From the NCBI RefSeq assembly GCF_009876115.1, contig NZ_WWSY01000025.1:1-24790 (forward strand): DNA of 24,790 bases. Reading direction: 5' to 3'. The notes beneath the pieces were generated by a model, which was given only the letters and a program-made list of their open reading frames with translations, was not told the origin of the DNA and made no database searches. Source of the stretch: Collinsella aerofaciens. Lineage in GTDB: Bacteria > Actinomycetota > Coriobacteriia > Coriobacteriales > Coriobacteriaceae. The position numbers and the translations under genes were made by a program. Positions within the stretch are counted from its first letter, which is position 1; every line of letters starts with the position of its first letter. Below are positions 20,782 through 24,790 of the stretch, in pieces.

Positions 20782-20873
20782 ATCGTCCCAACGAGCTATC
20801 GTCAATCGTCCCAATAAATTACCGTCAATCGTCCCAATAAGTAATCGTTATTTGTCCCAACGACGCAGATAGA
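20782..20873. repeat. Four 23-bp tandem repeats upstream of the AAA ATPase
   Basis: Four repeats with exact 23-base period, starting 20782, 20805, 20828 and 20851. The core gtcccaa is kept in all (20785, 20808, 20831, 20854), with atcgtcccaataa in copies 2 and 3. The fourth is degenerate in its right half and overlaps the -35 region of the next promoter. It may be iteron-like binding sites for a regulator, possibly the ATPase itself. They do not match the origin palindromes. Confidence 0.8.
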
Positions 20874-20882
20874 CGCTATAAT
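20852..20882 (+). promoter_or_regulatory. Promoter of the AAA ATPase gene
   Basis: TATAAT (20877-20882), a perfect -10, with TTGTCC (20852-20857) 19 bases upstream as -35. The -35 lies in the fourth 23-bp repeat, so a protein bound there would compete with polymerase. Confidence 0.65.
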
Positions 20883-20910
20883 TTCAAATGAATGATTGGA
20901 GGGAAAGCCG

Positions 20911-22176
20911 ATGGATAGGTATATAGGACGTTGTGTTGACTGCTTGGTCGAGCGCGACCTTGGCATTTTTGGTGCAGTGCTCATTCAGGGGCCGAAATGG
21001 TGTGGAAAGACAACGACAGCTCAGAGATTTGCCGAGTCATCGTTATCTCTCTCCGACCCATCTGGCGGTTTTGCGGCCCTCCAGCTCGCTCGTCTCGATC
21101 CGGCCCAAGCAATTGTCGGACCGACCCCGAGGCTTGTCGACGAATGGCAGGAAGAACCGAAGCTATGGGATGCCGTGCGATTCGAATGCGATGTCAGGGG
21201 AGGGGAGCCAGGACAGTTCATTCTCACCGGATCTGCGACGCCGCGAGCCGAGAACCAGCCGATGCACAGCGGTGTGGGTCGAATCGCCCGTTTGCGGATG
21301 GATACCATGACGCTTTTCGAGCTCGGTATTTCGTCGGGAGCGGTCTCGCTTGGTGCGCTGCTCGATGGCGATTCCGTTGCGGCGTCACTCGGATCCATCG
21401 CCGGTATCGCCGGTATCGCGGATTTGCTCTGCCGCGGCGGTTGGCCCCAAGCGGTCGGTAAGACAACTGCCGACGCAATGCGGATAGCCGCCGCCTATAT
21501 TGACGGTGTTTGCGAGTCTGACGTTTCGAGGGCGGATGGAGTGAAACGCGACCCGGTTAAGGTGAGGGCCTTGCTCTCGTCGCTTGCACGCAATGAATCG
21601 ACTCTTGCCGGCATGAGGTCAATCGAAAGGGATTTGGGCGTTGACGTCTCAAAGAATACGATTACCGGCTACATGGACGCGCTGCGCCGTATCAATATCG
21701 TCGACGATGTCCCCGCGTGGCATCCGGCTCTCAGGTCGCCGGTGAAGTTGCGGCAGGGCGCGAAGCGGCACCTTGCGGACTCATCGCTCGCCGTTGCCCT
21801 CATCGGTGCGGACCCGGAGTCGTTGTCATCCGATCCGAAGACCCTTGGCTTGCTCTTCGAATCCCTTGTGCTGCACGATCTCAAGGTTTACGCGGCGGCC
21901 AGCGATGCGACCGTATCTCACTACCACGACGCTGACGACCTAGAGGTCGACGCGATTGTCCATCGTCGTGACGGCTCGTGGGTTGCCGTTGAGGTTAAGC
22001 TCGGGAGCCCCCAAGTCCCAGAGGCAGTGGAAAATCTGCTTCGACTTGAGCGAAAGCTGGTCGATCGCGGGGAGAGGCCGCCTGCGGCGAAACTCATCGT
22101 CATCGGGTTTGGTATGCCGGCTCACGTAACTAGCGAAGGCATCGTTGTTGCTCCGGTCGATACGCTCGGAATCTAA
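20911..22176 (+). CDS. AAA ATPase with DUF4143 / PD-(D/E)XK-like C-terminal domain
   Basis: 421 aa, ATG with ggaggg seven bases upstream; an upstream in-frame TTG is rejected. N-terminal AAA_14 ATPase: Walker A GPKWCGKTT (27-35), Walker B LVDEWQE (75-81), sensor FILTGSAT (103-110). A winged-helix middle (SIERDLGVDVSKNTITGYMD, ALRRINIVDDVPAW) is followed by the DUF4143 C-terminus with LEVDAIVHRRDGSWVAVEVK, a D-x(n)-E-x-K arrangement of a PD-(D/E)XK nuclease fold. These proteins are widespread and of unknown function, often suspected in defence or mobile-element biology. Monocistronic with own promoter and terminator. Confidence 0.85.
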   Translation: MDRYIGRCVDCLVERDLGIFGAVLIQGPKWCGKTTTAQRFAESSLSLSDPSGGFAALQLARLDPAQAIVGPTPRLVDEWQEEPKLWDAVRFECDVRGGEPGQFILTGSATPRAENQPMHSGVGRIARLRMDTMTLFELGISSGAVSLGALLDGDSVAASLGSIAGIAGIADLLCRGGWPQAVGKTTADAMRIAAAYIDGVCESDVSRADGVKRDPVKVRALLSSLARNESTLAGMRSIERDLGVDVSKNTITGYMDALRRINIVDDVPAWHPALRSPVKLRQGAKRHLADSSLAVALIGADPESLSSDPKTLGLLFESLVLHDLKVYAAASDATVSHYHDADDLEVDAIVHRRDGSWVAVEVKLGSPQVPEAVENLLRLERKLVDRGERPPAAKLIVIGFGMPAHVTSEGIVVAPVDTLGI

Positions 22177-22192
22177 ATTATTGTTATTTGCA

Positions 22193-22239
22193 TTTCCAGA
22201 AATCCTCTATCTAGACGCCTCCTAGAGGATTTCTGGAAA
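22193..22239 (+). terminator. Terminator of the AAA ATPase gene
   Basis: Perfect 17-base arms tttccagaaatcctcta (22193-22209) and tagaggatttctggaaa (22223-22239), 13-base loop, 16 bases after the stop. The long AT-containing perfect stem resembles the one at 7909-7949 in design, with no T-run. Confidence 0.65.
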
Positions 22240-22260
22240 CAACCGGTATTTTGATCTGGG

Positions 22261-22515
22261 CTACGAAAGGTTACGGGTCCAGATTCCGTGCTGCGTGGAG
22301 CCGGTGGTCTTGTATCCGTGGCGGTCGATTCACGCCGCAAGCCTGTCCCAGTCGATGCGTTTCCAGTTGCCGCACGGCGCGTGGTTCACGATGAGCCCGC
22401 CGGCGACCATGAGCGCGTGGTTGCGTGCCTTGCGCGCCTCGCGCGCGAGCGCCCTCTTCTTGTCCGAAATCTGGACCTCGGCCTGCTTCTTCTTGCATTG
22501 AAGCCTGAACCAGGT
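22261..22515 (-). pseudogene. Remnant of TraD-like mobilization accessory gene, copy 2
   Basis: The minus-strand frame reads KKKQAEVQISDKKRALAREA, then RKARNHALMVAGGLIVNHAP, then CGNWKRIDWDRLAA, then a TGA stop (22330-22332), then IDRHGYKTTG in the same frame. Copy 1 has W at the position of the stop (LAAWLDRYGYK), so a single W-to-stop change broke it. No start codon with a ribosome site exists; a stop lies just upstream (22516-22518). Basic helix plus GG motif resembles small TraD-type conjugation proteins. It is a relic of a lost mobilization operon. Confidence 0.6.
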
Positions 22516-22537
22516 TCAGCTGGCATGGTTAAAAACG

Positions 22538-22561
22538 GGGGCGACGCTTTTGCGTCGCCCC
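22538..22561 (-). terminator. Terminator of the ABC transporter-peptide operon
   Basis: Minus-strand stem ggggcgacgc-aaaa-gcgtcgcccc (ten pairs) followed by cgttttta, 20 bases after the stop at 22581. Confidence 0.9.
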
Positions 22562-22580
22562 TCGTCCCGGCCGGGTTGCT

Positions 22581-22925
22581 TTAGTTGTACACACGGTAGT
22601 TACACTTGAACTGGGTTATGTGTCCATAGCTGGAGCGGTACCAACCCGATGTATAGCTGATTACTTCTGGGCCTAGATATTCGTATCTCTTGTTGTAGCG
22701 AAGCTGACGGTAGGTCGTGTCGTACTCTGCTACGTAAAACGTGTCTCCAGAGAAGGCTTTGTACCGGTCTTTAACCGTCGAAGCCATGTACGCGGGTTCG
22801 ACATCGCCTTTCTCTCCGTTGAGCGCATAGACGGGTGCCGCGATTCCGCATAAAGCCGTTGCCACGAGGATGGCGTAGACAGCCATGCGCGACGCGTTGG
22901 ACTTCAGCTGTTCAAATAGTTTCAT
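22581..22925 (-). CDS. Small secreted protein (114 aa), bacteriocin-like context
   Basis: ATG at 22925, aaggtg six bases upstream, one base after the ABC transporter stop. The signal peptide is about 34 residues (hydrophobic MAVYAILVATALCGIAA, cleavage after PVYA). The mature ~80 residues are aromatic-rich, especially tyrosine (DTFYVAEYDTTYRQLRYNKR, YTSGWYRSSYGHITQFKCNY), with one cysteine and a beta-strand feel. Secreted small protein with dedicated ABC transporter recalls lactococcin-972-type loci, but the characteristic sequence blocks are not clear, so this stays a hypothesis. It could also be a surface or sensor protein. Confidence 0.65.
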   Translation of the reverse strand: MKLFEQLKSNASRMAVYAILVATALCGIAAPVYALNGEKGDVEPAYMASTVKDRYKAFSGDTFYVAEYDTTYRQLRYNKRYEYLGPEVISYTSGWYRSSYGHITQFKCNYRVYN

Positions 22926-22926
22926 G

Positions 22927-24741
22927 TCATTCACCTTCCTCGTATGTATCGAGGTATTCCTGCTTGAGCGTCTGCGAGGACGACTCGGTCTTTTTCACGA
23001 GCGTGCCGGCCTCGATGAAGTAGAACGAGTTGGTGAGGTCTGCCAGGTCGTCGAGCAGATGGCTTGAAATGAGCACGCTTCGTCCCCGCGCCACCTCGCT
23101 GCGCATCGCGTCGCAGGAGGTTTTCCGTTTTCCCGGATCGAGGCCGTTCAGCGGTTCATCGAGGATGAGGTACGGGCAATCGGTCGCTATCGCCATGGCA
23201 AGCTTTACCTGCTGCTTCATTCCTGTCGAGAGTTTACGGGTCGGCTTGTCGAGATATGGGGAGATTCCGAGGGAGTCGCAGAGCGAGTCGATGTCGGCGG
23301 CCGATTTCCACGCCTCCCTAACGAAGGCAAGGTGCTCGATGGCCGATAGCGTGGGATAGAGATCCGCGCTGCCCGAAGAGCTCAGGTAGACGAGTTCCGC
23401 AAATTCGGCTGATCGACGTTGGCAGATTCCGTCTGCCGCCAGGCTTCCCGAGCGGATGCGGGTGGGAAATTGGCCCGACAGCGCTTCAAGAAGGGTGGTT
23501 TTCCCCGAGCCGTTGGGAGCAACGAGGCCCGCCGCCGTTCCCGGGCTCAGGAAAAGCGACCCGATTGAAAGTATCGTCGTGCTTCCGTATCCCACGCTCG
23601 CGTCCAGAAGCTCGAGCCCATGGTGCTTTTTCGCGGGTCCAGGCTGTTTGGGGGAACGTGTCGCAACGGCGCCGACCGTAAAAAAGACCGCGACGTATGC
23701 CAGGGCCACGGCAAGCATCGATGCGCTGCCTGAACCGGAGCCAATGAATTCTGTCGGGAAGCATCCTACGTAACCCGTTGCCTCGATAGGCGAGAACACG
23801 GCCAGCGGCAGGAGCCCGAGCACGGCATTATGCCCCAGTGCCGAATCGGACAGTAACGGGAATGCCGGGGCCGCGACAAGCAGCGCGGAGGTAAGGGGGC
23901 CCGCGAGGACGCGCCTCGTTGCGGTCGATAGGACGACGGAACAAACGGATATCAAGGTTCCGCCCGCGAGCAGCGCGAGAAGTATGGTCGTGAAGACGTT
24001 TCCCGCGGTCGTGGTGGTGAGCGCGCCGTCATGGAAGAAGGCGATCGGGTACCCGATCTGCCCGAAGCCGTTTAGGGCCAAGGCGTAAATGCCCCCGGGT
24101 GCGAGGCCGGCGAGGAGCATCGCGGTCCCCGCGGCGATTATCGAAAACACGATCTGGATAAGGCGCCGGAATTTGGGCACGGGCGCCTTCGCCGCCAGGG
24201 TCCCGGGCCTTGTGGCCCCGAGCAGGAGTATCGACGAGAGAAGGAAGGGGATGAAGGGAAGGAAAGACGGCGCCGTGGCAATGGCGTAAGGCAGGAAGGA
24301 AAGGAATGGCAGGTCGTTTGCGGAGGCCGGGATATCCGTGATGCCGGAGCTGCTCAGGGCGCGGCAATATGCGAGCGCTGCGTCATTGGTCTCTTGGTCT
24401 CCCACGATGGACCCGGATTGGAAGCCTTCGCCCATGAGCGCGTAGTAGCTCTCGGCAGAATCGAGAAAGGCGGCGTCGGTTTGAGCGGCGAGGGCGGCGT
24501 TCGCGTATCTTGCAAGCTCCGCGTCATTTTGCTGCTCTGGAGATAGGTCTGTGCCGCTGGCCTGGGGCGCGCGCGTATTGAATGCGTCGACAAAGCTCTG
24601 CATGCCCTGTTTCATAAAGAAGGGCCCGTAGATGGGTGAATTGAACGCAATGGGGACGGAAAAGGCTGCAGCGAGAACGAGCGTACAAATCCATACGGCC
24701 CTGTCTCTTAGGATTAGTTTGAGAAGAAGTCGACAGTACAT
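22927..24741 (-). CDS. ABC transporter, permease fused to ATPase
   Basis: 604 aa. The start ATG at 24741 follows aggtg at seven bases; on the circle it is also base 28. The N-terminal ~360 residues are a permease: first helix near residues 15-33, a ~100-residue extracellular loop, then five or more helices (about 145-340). The ATPase follows: Walker A APNGSGKTT (~404), signature LSTGMKQQ (~501), Walker B YLILDEPLNGLDP (~522), switch His in ISSHLL (~558). ABC-2-like exporters of this plan move peptides or give self-protection. Fusion of permease before ATPase in one chain is less common than separate genes. It is co-transcribed with the secreted protein downstream. Confidence 0.88.
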   Translation of the reverse strand: MYCRLLLKLILRDRAVWICTLVLAAAFSVPIAFNSPIYGPFFMKQGMQSFVDAFNTRAPQASGTDLSPEQQNDAELARYANAALAAQTDAAFLDSAESYYALMGEGFQSGSIVGDQETNDAALAYCRALSSSGITDIPASANDLPFLSFLPYAIATAPSFLPFIPFLLSSILLLGATRPGTLAAKAPVPKFRRLIQIVFSIIAAGTAMLLAGLAPGGIYALALNGFGQIGYPIAFFHDGALTTTTAGNVFTTILLALLAGGTLISVCSVVLSTATRRVLAGPLTSALLVAAPAFPLLSDSALGHNAVLGLLPLAVFSPIEATGYVGCFPTEFIGSGSGSASMLAVALAYVAVFFTVGAVATRSPKQPGPAKKHHGLELLDASVGYGSTTILSIGSLFLSPGTAAGLVAPNGSGKTTLLEALSGQFPTRIRSGSLAADGICQRRSAEFAELVYLSSSGSADLYPTLSAIEHLAFVREAWKSAADIDSLCDSLGISPYLDKPTRKLSTGMKQQVKLAMAIATDCPYLILDEPLNGLDPGKRKTSCDAMRSEVARGRSVLISSHLLDDLADLTNSFYFIEAGTLVKKTESSSQTLKQEYLDTYEEGE

Positions 24742-24790
24742 TTAGAAGCACCTACGTTCCTCAAAGAATTGTTAGATTAAAAGTAACAGA
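24714..24790. repeat. Terminal overlap, right copy
   Basis: Exact duplicate of bases 1-77. It contains the start codon (complement of 24739-24741) and ribosome-site region of the ABC transporter gene. Treat it as the same physical DNA as bases 1-77. Confidence 0.93.

Noticed and set aside
22288..22584. 98-codon plus-strand ORF
   Set aside because: Antisense to the TraD-like remnant and running through the terminator at 22538-22561.

Overview
The window is most likely one complete circular plasmid of 24,713 bp. Its last 77 bases repeat its first 77 exactly, and the ABC transporter gene at the right end reads across that join. The gene set is plasmid-like: a CopG-type repressor and a winged-helix replication protein with a palindrome/iteron array, a ParA/ribbon-helix-helix partition pair, a resolvase, RelBE, a MobC-like protein, and several secreted or surface proteins. 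The mostly GC-rich coding, strong GGAGG ribosome sites, an LAQTG sorting signal and lipoproteins of the DUF5067 type suggest a gut Actinomycetota of the Coriobacteriia (Collinsella-like). The host is an inference.

Layout. 1-1720 has no convincing gene. It holds three arrays of degenerate repeats with a strict 8-base period, two of them separated by a pair of ~70-80 bp inverted modules around the third, and then a hairpin-rich stretch leading into a mobC-like gene (1724-2365), so a candidate oriT. 2544-2609 is a tiny hydrophobic peptide gene with a strong ribosome site. 2741-3824 (minus) encodes two exported proteins. 4413-5438 (minus) is a relB-relE operon that continues, through ATGA overlaps, into two small ORFs. 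5633-6217 is a serine resolvase. 6443-7891 is an operon for a ribbon-helix-helix/coiled-coil protein, a small membrane protein and a lipoprotein. 7922-10019 (minus) is an operon of three metallophosphoesterases. 10351-10651 looks like an Fst/par-style type I toxin-antitoxin locus.

11502-12996 is the replication module: copG-like gene, winged-helix gene, and about a dozen 23-bp palindromes (ctatgggtt-N5-aacccatag) that pass into 22-bp direct repeats. A further copy of the palindrome lies upstream of parA (13935-14486), linking replication and partition control. A second motif (catatgac-N4-YTAACATG) recurs at 15765 and 16132, with half-matches before parA, and may be the centromere/operator of the small ParB-like protein. 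15065-15430 is a two-gene set for a 37-aa peptide and a three-helix membrane protein.

16295-24741 is mostly surface, secretion and defence-like cargo: a zinc-finger-like lipoprotein, a 1118-aa coiled-coil/CAP/sortase-anchored protein with the architecture of PrgA/Sec10 surface-exclusion proteins, a divergent XRE regulator, an AAA ATPase/DUF4143 protein behind four 23-bp tandem repeats, and an ABC transporter with a secreted peptide. Two decayed copies of a TraD-like mobilization accessory gene (14.7 and 22.3 kb) and the absence of any relaxase suggest a plasmid that has lost self-mobilization and may be moved in trans.
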